The translations under genes were made by a program, and so were the position numbers. A DNA stretch of 64,000 nt from Sphingomonas sp. Leaf21 (GTDB lineage Bacteria > Pseudomonadota > Alphaproteobacteria > Sphingomonadales > Sphingomonadaceae), in NCBI RefSeq assembly GCF_916858675.1, contig NZ_CAKASM010000004.1, positions 1-64,000 on the forward strand, read 5' to 3'. The notes under the pieces were generated by a model. That model was given only the letters and a program-made list of their open reading frames with translations. It ran no database searches and had not been told where the DNA came from. Each line of letters begins with the position of its first letter. The first letter of the stretch is position 1. Below are positions 55,466 through 63,832 of the stretch, in pieces.

Positions 55466-57142
55466 ATGGCTGATTCGTTCGACCTGGGCGAACCGCCCCA
55501 GCCCGCAAAGGCCGAGGCGTATCGCGTCCTCGCGCGCAAATACCGGCCGCAGACCTTCGACGCGCTGATCGGGCAGGACGCGATGGTCCAGACGCTGGGC
55601 AACGCGATCAAGCGCGACCGGCTGGCGCACGCGTTCCTGATGACCGGGGTGCGCGGGGTGGGCAAGACCTCCACCGCGCGGCTGATCGCCAAGGCGCTCA
55701 ACTGTGTCGGCCCCGATGGCACCGGCGGCCCCACCATCCAGCCTTGCGGCGTCTGCGAACCCTGCCGCGCCATCGCGGAGGGCCGCCATATCGACGTGAT
55801 CGAGATGGACGCCGCCAGCCACACCGGCGTCGACGACGTGCGCGAGATCATCGAGGCGTCGCGCTATGCCGCCGTCTCCGCACGGTTCAAGATCTACATC
55901 GTCGACGAAGTCCACATGCTCTCCAAGAACGCGTTCAACGCGTTGTTGAAGACGCTGGAGGAGCCGCCCGCGCATGTGAAGTTCCTGTTCGCCACCACCG
56001 AGGTGAACAAGGTTCCGATCACCGTCCTGTCGCGTTGCCAGCGGTTCGATCTGCGGCGGATCACGGCGGACAAGCTGGCGGCGCATTTCGCCGACATCTG
56101 CGTCAAGGAAGGCGTGTCGGCGGAGGACGAGGCGCTGATGCTGGTCGCGCGCGCGGCGGAAGGGTCGGCGCGCGACGGACTGTCGATCCTCGACCAGGCG
56201 ATCGCCCATGCCGATCTGGAGGGCGGCGGCGTCACGGCTGGCGCGGTTCGCGAGATGCTGGGCCTGTCGGACCGGGGTGCGGTGCGTGACCTGCTCGGGC
56301 TCATCCTGAACGGCGATGGCGCGGGCGCTCTGGCGTCGCTCCGGCGGCAATATGATTATGGCGTCGACCCGCAATCGGTGCTCCGCTCGCTTCTGGAGAC
56401 GGTGCACGGCATCACCCTGACCAAGGTCGGCACGCCGCCCGACGCGGCGCAACCGCTGGAGGAACGCGCCGCGCGCGAGGAATGGGCGGGAACGCTGAGT
56501 TTCCCGGCGCTGCACCGGCTGTGGCAGTTGTTCCTGAAGGGCCATGACGAGGTCGCCCGCGCCGCGCTGCCGATCGAGGCGGCGGAAATGGCGTTGCTCC
56601 GCGCGATCCATGCGTCGACCCTGCCCGATCCGGGCGAACTGGCGCGACAGATCCGCGACGGCGGCGTTTCCACCCCGAGCGCTCCACAGATCACGCAGGC
56701 CGCCGCTCCCGCTCCCGCTCCCGCCCCCGTCGCCATCGCCGCGCCCGCCGCACCCGAACCTCCCAAACTGCCCGACAGCTTCGTCGCGATGATCGACCGG
56801 CTCGACGATATGGGGCAGCTGGCGCTGGCCGCGCGGTTGCGCCATGGCGCGCGTCTCGTGCGTTATGCACCGCCGGAGGTGGCGTTCAGCGGATCGCGTC
56901 CGATCGCGGCGGACACGCTGAACGAACTGACGGCCGCGCTGAAGACCTCGACCGGCCAGGTCTGGCGCGTCACGATGGAGGACATGCCCGGCCAGCCGAC
57001 GCTGCACGAACAGCAGGTCGCGGCCGAGGAAGCGATCAAGACCGCCGCGTGGGAATCGGACATGGTCCGCGCCGCCCGCGAGGCTTTCCCCGAGGCCGAA
57101 CTGATGGATTGGCCCGGCAAACGCAGTGTGAACGGAGCATGA
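55466..57142 (+). CDS. dnaX: DNA polymerase III subunits gamma/tau
   Basis: A 558-residue clamp-loader ATPase. It has VLARKYRPQTFDALIGQDAM, Walker A GVRGVGKTSTARLIAKALNC (residues 61-80), the zinc module (Cys80, Cys94, Cys97, Cys100), Walker B YIVDEVHMLS, the sensor ATTEVNKVP and the arginine finger SRCQRFDL. Domains II and III follow, then an Ala/Pro-rich linker (about 415-435) and a tau-like C-terminal domain (FVAMIDRLDDMGQLALAARL). ATG at 55466. Followed by ybaB after one base. Confidence 0.97.
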   Translation: MADSFDLGEPPQPAKAEAYRVLARKYRPQTFDALIGQDAMVQTLGNAIKRDRLAHAFLMTGVRGVGKTSTARLIAKALNCVGPDGTGGPTIQPCGVCEPCRAIAEGRHIDVIEMDAASHTGVDDVREIIEASRYAAVSARFKIYIVDEVHMLSKNAFNALLKTLEEPPAHVKFLFATTEVNKVPITVLSRCQRFDLRRITADKLAAHFADICVKEGVSAEDEALMLVARAAEGSARDGLSILDQAIAHADLEGGGVTAGAVREMLGLSDRGAVRDLLGLILNGDGAGALASLRRQYDYGVDPQSVLRSLLETVHGITLTKVGTPPDAAQPLEERAAREEWAGTLSFPALHRLWQLFLKGHDEVARAALPIEAAEMALLRAIHASTLPDPGELARQIRDGGVSTPSAPQITQAAAPAPAPAPVAIAAPAAPEPPKLPDSFVAMIDRLDDMGQLALAARLRHGARLVRYAPPEVAFSGSRPIAADTLNELTAALKTSTGQVWRVTMEDMPGQPTLHEQQVAAEEAIKTAAWESDMVRAAREAFPEAELMDWPGKRSVNGA

Positions 57143-57143
57143 T

Positions 57144-57467
57144 GTGAAGAATCTCGACGAAATCCTGGCGATGGCCCAGAATGTCCAGACCGAACTGGAA
57201 AAGGCGCAGGCCAACCTCGACACGATCGAGGTCGAGGGCGTCTCGGGCGGCGGCCTGGTCAAGGTGAAGGCATCCGCCAAGGGCCGGATCATCGGCATCA
57301 CCATCGACGACTCGCTGATGCAGCCGTCGGAAAAGGGGATGCTGGAGGATCTCCTCGCCGCCGCGATCAACGACGCGCGGACCAAGGCGGACACCGCCTC
57401 GGGCGCCGAGATGTCGAAGATGACCAACGGCCTGCCGCTGCCGCCGGGATTCAAGCTGCCCTTCTGA
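57144..57467 (+). CDS. ybaB: YbaB/EbfC nucleoid-associated protein
   Basis: A 107-residue DNA-binding protein of the YbaB/EbfC family that forms tweezer-like dimers. Family blocks are LAMAQNVQTELEKAQANLDT, VEGVSGGGLVKVKASAKGRI and EDLLAAAINDA, ending GLPLPPGFKLPF. GTG start at 57144, one base after the dnaX stop; dnaX-ybaB-recR is the common order, but recR does not follow here. Confidence 0.95.
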   Translation: MKNLDEILAMAQNVQTELEKAQANLDTIEVEGVSGGGLVKVKASAKGRIIGITIDDSLMQPSEKGMLEDLLAAAINDARTKADTASGAEMSKMTNGLPLPPGFKLPF

Positions 57468-57547
57468 CAGCGCGCTCCGGGATATCGTTTCGGGAACGGT
57501 ACGCCGGTCATGGCGTTGCATCCTCCATCAACAGAGGAGGGAATGTC

Positions 57548-57799
57548 ATGGCCGACGAACGTGTTACCGAAACCTACGGAACCCAGCCGCACTCCACCAC
57601 CGTGATCGAGCGTCGTAGCGGCGGCGGCGGCATCGCGATCGCCATCGTGCTGCTGGTCGCGGTGCTGGTCGGGGGCTTCTATCTGTTCAGCCGTGGCGGT
57701 GCGGAGAACCGACGCGACGCGGCGGTGACCTCTGCGGCCAAGAGCGTCGGCGATACCGCCAAGAAGGCGGGCGACGCGATTTCGGGCGACGCGAAGTAA
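57548..57799 (+). CDS. Small single-span membrane protein
   Basis: An 83-residue protein with a charged cytoplasmic N-terminus, one membrane helix (GIAIAIVLLVAVLVGGFYLF, residues about 29-48) and an alanine/lysine-rich C-terminus (AKSVGDTAKKAGDAISGDAK) that resembles stress-response amphipathic tails. GAGGAGGGAATGTC precedes the ATG. Function unknown. It stands alone between ybaB and a repeat doublet. Confidence 0.75.
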   Translation: MADERVTETYGTQPHSTTVIERRSGGGGIAIAIVLLVAVLVGGFYLFSRGGAENRRDAAVTSAAKSVGDTAKKAGDAISGDAK

Positions 57800-57829
57800 T
57801 CGGCGCGGGCTTCGTCGCTTGCGGCGGAG

Positions 57830-57985
57830 CCCTCCCCCATCCCCTCCCGCCTGCGGGAGGGGCGTGTTCTTGGCGAGCCGCACGCGCCATTCGCGGCCTT
57901 GTTTGATCCTGCACTATCGACCATCACGCCCCTCCCGCAAGCGGGAGGGGATGGGGGAGGGCAAGGTGTCTCACCGAGACCGCCC
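57830..57985. repeat. Inverted doublet of GGGAGGGG-family REP elements
   Basis: Palindromes at 57841-57862 and 57929-57950, in mirror orientation around a 66-base spacer. Flanks CCCTCCCCCAT / GATGGGGGAGGG and the right-hand GTCTCACCGAG match the doublet at 34480-34660. Confidence 0.85.
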
Positions 57986-58660
57986 CTACCGAATGCAGGC
58001 GTCCAACCCCTGCCGCCGTACCACCCCGACATAGCGGGTGATGACATTGCCATGCCGCCGCACGAACCCGGTCGGCGCCACCGCCGCCCGCTTCTTGGGC
58101 AACGGCAGGACGGCGGCGATCCGCGCCGCCTCGGTCGGCGACAGATGCGAGGCGTCATGTCCGAAATAGCGCATCGCCCCGGCATTCGCGCCATAGGTCC
58201 CGATGCCCGTCTCGGCGACGTTCAGATACACCTCCATGATCCGCCGCTTGCCCCACAGATGCTCGATCAGAAAGGTGAACCACGCCTCGAAACCCTTGCG
58301 GACATAACCGCCGCCCTGGAAGAGGAAGGCGTTCTTCGCGGTCTGCTGGCTGATCGTCGAGCCGCCACGGATTCGCCCGCCCTTGGCGTTGCGATAGGCC
58401 GCGCTCGCCATCGCCTTGAAGTCGAAACCGTTATGCGAACAGAAGCGCGCATCCTCGCCCGCGATCGCGGCGCGGGCCATGTTCGGGTCCATCTCCGACA
58501 GCGGCATCCAGTCCCTGGTCACCTCATGCCCGCCGATCGAATCGCCCAGCATGGTGAAGGTGTAGGGCGGCGGCACGAAGCGATAGATGCCGACCCAGAC
58601 GACACTGAGGATCACAAAGGCGAGCACGGCCTTCAGGGCCCAGCGAGCGATGCGGAACAT
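57986..58660 (-). CDS. mtgA: Monofunctional peptidoglycan glycosyltransferase
   Basis: A 224-residue membrane-anchored GT51 enzyme that polymerises lipid II into glycan strands. An N-terminal membrane helix (ALKAVLAFVILSVVWVGIYR) precedes the catalytic domain with AGEDARFCSHNGFD (the catalytic glutamate), GGSTISQQTAKNAFL, KRRIMEVYLNVAE and LSPTEAARIAAVLPLP. No transpeptidase domain. All motifs are intact. Confidence 0.96.
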   Translation of the reverse strand: MFRIARWALKAVLAFVILSVVWVGIYRFVPPPYTFTMLGDSIGGHEVTRDWMPLSEMDPNMARAAIAGEDARFCSHNGFDFKAMASAAYRNAKGGRIRGGSTISQQTAKNAFLFQGGGYVRKGFEAWFTFLIEHLWGKRRIMEVYLNVAETGIGTYGANAGAMRYFGHDASHLSPTEAARIAAVLPLPKKRAAVAPTGFVRRHGNVITRYVGVVRRQGLDACIR

Positions 58661-58726
58661 GGCGGGCTCTTAGCGGGGTTTGCCGGGCACGTCACTTGCC
58701 GGAACGACCCTCCCGGCACGCGGGGA

Positions 58727-58894
58727 TTATGGCATCGTCCAGATCAGCACGTTGCCCACCAGCACCACCGACATCACCAGCATCAGCACCCCCTTCAACC
58801 GCTCGCCGCGCCGGAGGGTGACGATCCCGCCCGCGACACAGGCGAAGGCCGCCAGCATCGCGAGTGCGGGCGCAGCCTGTGCGATCCCGTCCAT
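58727..58894 (-). CDS. 55-residue two-span membrane protein
   Basis: A very small protein with two hydrophobic helices (ALAMLAAFACVAGGIVTL and GVLMLVMSVVLVGNVLIW) joined by a basic turn (RRGERLKG). Its ATG overlaps the stop of the threonine dehydratase gene by one base (TGATG), so translation should be coupled. I do not recognise the family. Codon use and the clean hairpin topology argue that it is real. Confidence 0.7.
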   Translation of the reverse strand: MDGIAQAAPALAMLAAFACVAGGIVTLRRGERLKGVLMLVMSVVLVGNVLIWTMP

Positions 58895-59856
58895 CAGCCG
58901 GCCAACACACGCGCATAGGCGGCGCGGTCGACATTGCCGCCCGACAGCAGGATCAGCATCCCCTCTTCCGCCGCGACCTTGCGCGCCAGCAGCGCGGCCA
59001 GCGCCACCGCCCCGCCCGGCTCCACGACCAGTCGCAACCGTTCCGCCGCAAAGCGCTGCGCCGCCGCGACCTCCGCCTCGCTGACCGCGACACCCTCCGC
59101 ACCGCGTCTTGCCAGCACCTCGAAGGTCAGTGGGGACACGCGAGTCGTCTGGAGCGAGTCGCAGGCGGTCGGCGGCGGATTGTCGCCCACCGGCTCGATC
59201 CACCCCGCCTCCAGAGACCGACGCATATCGTCCCAGCCTTCGGGTTCGACCACCGTCACCCGCGCCTCGGGCAATGCCAAAGTCAGCCCAGCGGCCAGCC
59301 CGCCGCCGCCACAGGGCGTCACGACATGGGCGGGCGCAGCCAGACCCAGCGCCGCCATCTGCGCCGCCGCCTCGATCCCTGCGGAACCCTGCCCCTCGAT
59401 CACCCAGGGATCATCGAAACTCGGCACCAGGGTCGCACCGCGCGCCTCGGCAAGCCGACGCGCGATCTTCTCGCGGCTTTCGGTCGCGCGGTCGTAATCG
59501 ACGATCTCCGCCCCCAGCGCGAGCGTGCCCTCGCGCTTCGACACGGGCGCATCGGCGGGCATCACGATCGTCGCGGCGATTCCCAGACGACGCGCGGCCC
59601 AGGCGATTCCCTGCGCATGATTGCCCGACGAAAAGGCGACCACGCCCCGCCCCCGCGAATCCGCGTCCAGCGCGGTCAGACGGTGCCACGCGCCGCGCAA
59701 TTTGAATGCCCCGATCGGCTGTAGATTTTCCGCCTTGAAAACCACTGTTTTCCCATTGATCTGAAAGGGAAAAATCGGGGTCGGCGGGAGGATGCGGGCG
59801 ATCTTTTCCGCGGCGTCGCGGACCCCCGCTTTTGTCGGCTGTCTCAGGATTGTCAC
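58894..59856 (-). CDS. Threonine/serine dehydratase-like PLP enzyme
   Basis: A 320-residue fold-type II PLP enzyme, probably removing ammonia from threonine or serine. The PLP lysine is Lys52 in PIGAFKLRGAWHRL; the phosphate-binding CGGGGLAAGL loop and SSGNHAQGIAW are typical. It is the short, catabolic-type form without a C-terminal ACT regulatory domain. Other members of this family are racemases or 3-hydroxyaspartate dehydratases, so the substrate is not fixed. Coupled downstream to the 55-residue membrane protein. Confidence 0.9.
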   Translation of the reverse strand: MTILRQPTKAGVRDAAEKIARILPPTPIFPFQINGKTVVFKAENLQPIGAFKLRGAWHRLTALDADSRGRGVVAFSSGNHAQGIAWAARRLGIAATIVMPADAPVSKREGTLALGAEIVDYDRATESREKIARRLAEARGATLVPSFDDPWVIEGQGSAGIEAAAQMAALGLAAPAHVVTPCGGGGLAAGLTLALPEARVTVVEPEGWDDMRRSLEAGWIEPVGDNPPPTACDSLQTTRVSPLTFEVLARRGAEGVAVSEAEVAAAQRFAAERLRLVVEPGGAVALAALLARKVAAEEGMLILLSGGNVDRAAYARVLAG

Positions 59857-59997
59857 TTTTTATCTCCGACACCCTCTCTACCGCTTTACATTCGAAAACG
59901 CCGACCCTATTTCGCGCCTCCGCTGCCCCATGGGACTTCCAACCGCAAGGCAGCTTTTTGTCACCGTATGCCGTCAGGCAATTGGAGGTCCCTTGAG

Positions 59998-61233
59998 TTG
60001 CACCAGAATCATCGCGCGCTGGGGCTAGCTGCCCACTCGACCGCCGTCCCCTCCAATCTGGAGCGCGGCATCGACATCGCCAAGCGTCGTCCGGCTGATC
60101 CGGTCACGCTGCTTCGCCCGCACGCCGCTGCGCGCGCCGCCCGATTCTTCGTCGAGAAGTTTCCGGGTCGGCCGATGTATGCGGTGAAGGCGAATCCGTC
60201 CGCGGATCTGATCCAGATCCTGTGGGACAATGGCATCACCCATTTCGACACCGCCTCGATCGCGGAAGTTCGTCTGGTGAAGTCGGTCGTTCCCCAGGCC
60301 GTCTGCTGCTTCATGCATCCGGTGAAGTCGGAAGAGGCGATTGCCGAGGCCTATTTCACGCACGGCGTCCGCACCTTTTCGCTCGACTGCCTGGAAGAGC
60401 TGGAGAAGATCGTCCGCGCCACCAAGGGTGCGACCGACCTGACCCTGTGCGTCCGGATGCGCGTGTCGTCCGAATATGCCAAGCTCAGCCTGGGGTCGAA
60501 GTTCGGCGTCAGCCTGGAAGAGTCGAAGGACCTGCTGATCGCGACCCGCCAGGTCGCCGATGCGCTGGGCATCTGCTTCCATGTCGGCAGCCAGACCATG
60601 ACCCCCGACGCCTATTCGGCGGCGATGGAGCGGGTTCGTGCGGCGATCGTCGCGGCGGCGGTCACGGTCGACGTGATCGATGTCGGCGGCGGTTTCCCCT
60701 CGGCCTATCCGGGCATGACCCCGCCGCCGCTGGAGCGTTTCTTCGAGACGATCCACCGCGCGTTCGAGAGCCTGCCGGTGTCCTATTCGGCCGAACTCTG
60801 GGCCGAGCCGGGCCGGGCGCTGTGCGCGGAATATTCTTCCGTAGTGGTGCGCGTCGAGCGTCGTCGCGGCAATGAGCTGTACATCAACGACGGCGCCTAT
60901 GGCGCACTGTTCGATGCGGCGCATATCGGGTGGAAATATCCGGTCCAGCTGCTGCGCGAGCCGAGCTCGGACGCGCGCGACATGGACTTCAGCTTCTGGG
61001 GCCCGACCTGCGACGATCTCGATTTCATGCAGGGTCCGTTCCCGCTGCCCGCGGACACGAACACCGGCGATTATTTCGAGATCGGGATGCTGGGCGCCTA
61101 TGGCCAGGCCATGCGGACCCAGTTCAACGGCTTCACTTGCCATGAGTTCGTCGTGACCGACGACGAGCCGATGTTCTCGGTCTATCGCGACGAGGTCGAG
61201 CCGGTCCGTCCGGCCAACGTCGTCAAGCTGTAA
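59998..61233 (+). CDS. Ornithine decarboxylase-like PLP enzyme (fold III)
   Basis: A 411-residue PLP decarboxylase of the alanine-racemase fold that should make putrescine from ornithine. The PLP lysine is Lys64 in PMYAVKANPSADL, the phosphate-binding VDVIDVGGGFPSAYPGM, EPGRALCAEY, and the catalytic-site GPTCDDLDFM near the C-terminus are present. I favour the TTG at 59998 with GGAGG nine bases upstream; an ATG at 59968 has no good ribosome site. Together with the DHS-like gene it suggests polyamine synthesis. Confidence 0.92.
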   Translation: MHQNHRALGLAAHSTAVPSNLERGIDIAKRRPADPVTLLRPHAAARAARFFVEKFPGRPMYAVKANPSADLIQILWDNGITHFDTASIAEVRLVKSVVPQAVCCFMHPVKSEEAIAEAYFTHGVRTFSLDCLEELEKIVRATKGATDLTLCVRMRVSSEYAKLSLGSKFGVSLEESKDLLIATRQVADALGICFHVGSQTMTPDAYSAAMERVRAAIVAAAVTVDVIDVGGGFPSAYPGMTPPPLERFFETIHRAFESLPVSYSAELWAEPGRALCAEYSSVVVRVERRRGNELYINDGAYGALFDAAHIGWKYPVQLLREPSSDARDMDFSFWGPTCDDLDFMQGPFPLPADTNTGDYFEIGMLGAYGQAMRTQFNGFTCHEFVVTDDEPMFSVYRDEVEPVRPANVVKL

Positions 61234-61252
61234 CCCAGCGACCCTACCACGA

Positions 61253-61418
61253 CCTTATCCCCTTCCGCTCCGGCGGGAGGGAATGGGGTGGCATTGCGGT
61301 TTCGACCGCGATAAGGCCCCTTCCCATTCCGAACCCGCCGGTCGCGCGAGTTCGGGCCAGCCGGGTTACCGCGTCCCCAATAACGACGACGGCTTCTCGA
61401 TGATGATGGAACCATCAT
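61253..61418 (+). promoter_or_regulatory. Structured leader before DHS-like gene
   Basis: The 183-base gap holds several overlapping inverted repeats: CCTTATC (61253) with GATAAGG (61310), GGAATGGG (61280s) with CCCATTCC (61323), and CCGAAC (61329) with GTTCGG (61350). A perfect ATGATGG-AA-CCATCAT hairpin at 61403-61418 includes part of the start codon and the GGA upstream. It may be a translational control element; this is inference. Confidence 0.4.
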
Positions 61419-62466
61419 GACCGACACGATCAACGACAACCGTAAGGCCGAGCTGCTCTCCAGCGTGGTCGAGCATATCGACATCACTTCGTTCGACGCC
61501 CGCCCGATCATCGATTCGATGGGCAAGATGAGCTTCACCAGCCGCGACCTGGCGCGCGCGACCGGCATCTACAACCAGATGCTGGCCGACAAGGACTGCT
61601 CGATCTTCCTGGTGATCGCGGGTTCGACCTCGGCGGGCGGCTGCATGGACCTCTATGCCGAGCTGCTGCGGTCGAACATGATCGACGGCATCGTCGCCAC
61701 CGGCGCGTCGATCGTCGACATGGACTTCTTCGAGGGCCTGGGCCACAAGCATTATCAGGCGCTGGAAGTGCCGGACGACAACACGCTGCGCTCGCTCTAC
61801 ATCGACCGCATCTACGACACCTATATCGACGAAGAGCAGCTTCAGGACTGCGACCACACGATCGGCAAGATCGCCGACTCGCTGGAGCCGAAGCCCTATT
61901 CCAGCCGCGCCTTCATCCGCGAGATGGGCAAGTATCTGGTCGAGCACGGCAAGAAGGACAACAGCCTCGTCAAGCTCGCCTATGAGCATGACGTGCCGAT
62001 CTTCTGCCCGGCCTTCGTCGATTCGTCGGCGGGCTTCGGTCTGGTGAAGCACCAGGTCGAGCGGGCCAAGGAAGGCAAGCCGTACATGGTGCTCGATGCC
62101 ATCGCCGATTTCCGCGAGCTGACCGACATCAAGATCAAGGCGGGCACCACCGGCCTGCTCATGATCGGCGGCGGCGTGCCGAAGAATTTCATCCAGGATA
62201 CGGTGGTTTGCGCCGAGATCCTGGGCCATGACGATGTCGAGATGCACAAGTACGCCGTGCAGATCACCGTCGCCGACGTGCGCGACGGCGCCTGCTCGTC
62301 CTCGACGCTGAAGGAAGCGGCGAGCTGGGGCAAGGTGGACACGACCCTCGAGCAGATGGTATTCGCCGAAGCTGGTTCTGTCATGCCGCTCCTCGCCTCG
62401 GACGCCTATCATCGCGGCCATTGGCGTGAGCGCGTCAAGCGTCGTTGGGGAGCGATTTTCGACTAA
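61417..62466 (+). CDS. Deoxyhypusine synthase-like protein, likely homospermidine synthase
   Basis: A 349-residue member of the deoxyhypusine synthase fold. The active-site lysine motif is present as SWGKVDTTL (Lys306), with AGSTSAGGCMDLYAELL and GGGVPKNFIQD. Bacteria lack eIF5A, and DHS-like proteins there make homospermidine or related polyamines. Next to an ornithine decarboxylase this fits sym-homospermidine synthesis, the marker polyamine of Sphingomonas. The stop overlaps a 48-residue gene by one base (TAATG). Confidence 0.9.
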   Translation: MTDTINDNRKAELLSSVVEHIDITSFDARPIIDSMGKMSFTSRDLARATGIYNQMLADKDCSIFLVIAGSTSAGGCMDLYAELLRSNMIDGIVATGASIVDMDFFEGLGHKHYQALEVPDDNTLRSLYIDRIYDTYIDEEQLQDCDHTIGKIADSLEPKPYSSRAFIREMGKYLVEHGKKDNSLVKLAYEHDVPIFCPAFVDSSAGFGLVKHQVERAKEGKPYMVLDAIADFRELTDIKIKAGTTGLLMIGGGVPKNFIQDTVVCAEILGHDDVEMHKYAVQITVADVRDGACSSSTLKEAASWGKVDTTLEQMVFAEAGSVMPLLASDAYHRGHWRERVKRRWGAIFD

Positions 62467-62612
62467 TGCTGGAATTTCTGGAACGGGAACAGCTTGCCTA
62501 TCTGATCATCGCGGCAGTGCTGTTGTCGGTCGTGGCATTCACGATCCCCTATATGCGTCGGCGCAAGCGAGAGAAATTGCGCCGCCGCGGGATCAAGAAG
62601 TACGGCCATTAA
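62466..62612 (+). CDS. 48-residue membrane microprotein
   Basis: A short gene whose ATG overlaps the DHS-like stop. The product has a negatively charged start (MLEFLEREQL), one hydrophobic helix (AYLIIAAVLLSVVAFTIPY) and a strongly basic tail (MRRRKREKLRRRGIKKYGH). Topology is predicted as single-span with a cytoplasmic basic tail. Family unknown. The overlap suggests coupled translation with polyamine synthesis. Confidence 0.7.
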   Translation: MLEFLEREQLAYLIIAAVLLSVVAFTIPYMRRRKREKLRRRGIKKYGH

Positions 62613-62725
62613 TGTCAGGGGGCGGCACCGCGAGGTTCCGCCCCTTTTCACTTGCCGAGCGGTCGACGCCCCGGCACCCTCGTTTCGCCAAGCGCTATCA
62701 TGCGCCGGGATTCGAGGGGATGCAT

Positions 62726-63709
62726 GTGATCGACCGACGTTCTCTGATCGGTGCCATGGCCGCTGTGCCGCTCGCGGCGCGGGCGACGGCCCAATCCACC
62801 CCCGCTCCCGCGGGTGGCATGACGCCCTGGCCGCCCGCCGAGCATTTCCCGCTCTGGCCTGGCCGTCCGCCCGGTGCGCGCGCCACGCTCCCCAGGCCCA
62901 ACCCGTCGATGAACGGCCCGGCGGGCCAGCAGAATCTGTGGCTGCGCGGTACGGCCAATCCCATCGTTGCGGTATTCCGGCCCGAGCGGCCCGATGGTCG
63001 CGCGGTGCTGACCATTCCCGGCGGCGGCTATGGCTTCGTGTCGATCCAGAATGAGGGGATCGACGTCGCCCGCACGCTCAACCCGCATGGCATCACCGTC
63101 TTCGCCCTGTCCTACCGCCTCCCCTCGGAGGGGTGGGACGATCAGGCCGACGTGCCGCTGCAGGATGCGCAGCGCGCGATGCGCCTGATCCGCGCCAATG
63201 CGGGGCGGTATGGCATCGATGCGGCCAATCTCGGCATCGTCGGCTTCTCGGCGGGCGGCCATCTGGCCGCGTCGCTGACCGTCGGTTACGATGACAAAGT
63301 CTATGCGCCGATCGACGCCGCCGACCGCCAATCGGCCAAGCCGCGCTATTCGGGGCTGGTCTATCCGGTCGCCAGCCTGTCGACGCCGAGCACCCATATC
63401 GGGTCGCGCGACAATCTCCTCGGCCCCAACCCCGACCCGGCGACCAAGGCGCGCTATGACACGCCGCGCCGGATCAATGCGAGCACGCCGCCGCTCTTCC
63501 TCGTTCACGCGGTGGATGACGGACTGGTGCCGATCGACCAGTCGCTCGACGTGCTGACCCAGGCGCGCGCGGCGAAGGTGCCGGTCGAGGCGCATTTCTT
63601 CGAACGCGGCGGCCACGGGTTCGGCGCGCTGAGCGCGCCGGAGGGCTCGCCCGAGCGGCTATGGCCCGATTTGTTCGACCGGTGGATCGCTCAGACGTTG
63701 AAGGGGTGA
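62726..63709 (+). CDS. Secreted alpha/beta hydrolase (BD-FAE-like esterase)
   Basis: A 327-residue exported hydrolase. A Tat-like or Sec signal (IDRRSLIGAMAAVPLAARAT) starts it. The GGGYGFVS oxyanion block (IPGGGYGFVSIQNEGIDVAR), the nucleophile GFSAGGHLAA, a catalytic Asp in HAVDDGLVP and His in GGHGFG form the triad. It resembles acetylxylan/feruloyl-type esterases. GTG at 62726 lies six bases after GAGGGG; an ATG at 62720 is adjacent to that site. Confidence 0.88.
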   Translation: MIDRRSLIGAMAAVPLAARATAQSTPAPAGGMTPWPPAEHFPLWPGRPPGARATLPRPNPSMNGPAGQQNLWLRGTANPIVAVFRPERPDGRAVLTIPGGGYGFVSIQNEGIDVARTLNPHGITVFALSYRLPSEGWDDQADVPLQDAQRAMRLIRANAGRYGIDAANLGIVGFSAGGHLAASLTVGYDDKVYAPIDAADRQSAKPRYSGLVYPVASLSTPSTHIGSRDNLLGPNPDPATKARYDTPRRINASTPPLFLVHAVDDGLVPIDQSLDVLTQARAAKVPVEAHFFERGGHGFGALSAPEGSPERLWPDLFDRWIAQTLKG

Positions 63710-63744
63710 TGCCCCTCCACCACCCGGCTGCGCCGGGCGGTCCC

Positions 63745-63790
63745 CCTCCCCCAGCATAGCTTGGGCCAGCGTAGCTTGGGGAGGAATGGG
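63745..63790. repeat. Short imperfect intergenic repeat
   Basis: The motif CAGCATAGCTTGGG is followed by a near copy CCAGCGTAGCTTGGGG, flanked by C-rich and G-rich runs. It could form a hairpin between two convergent genes. Confidence 0.5.
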
Positions 63791-63832
63791 CGTTCGACCG
63801 CGCCCACTTCGCCCGGTGCGAACGCCGTGCCG

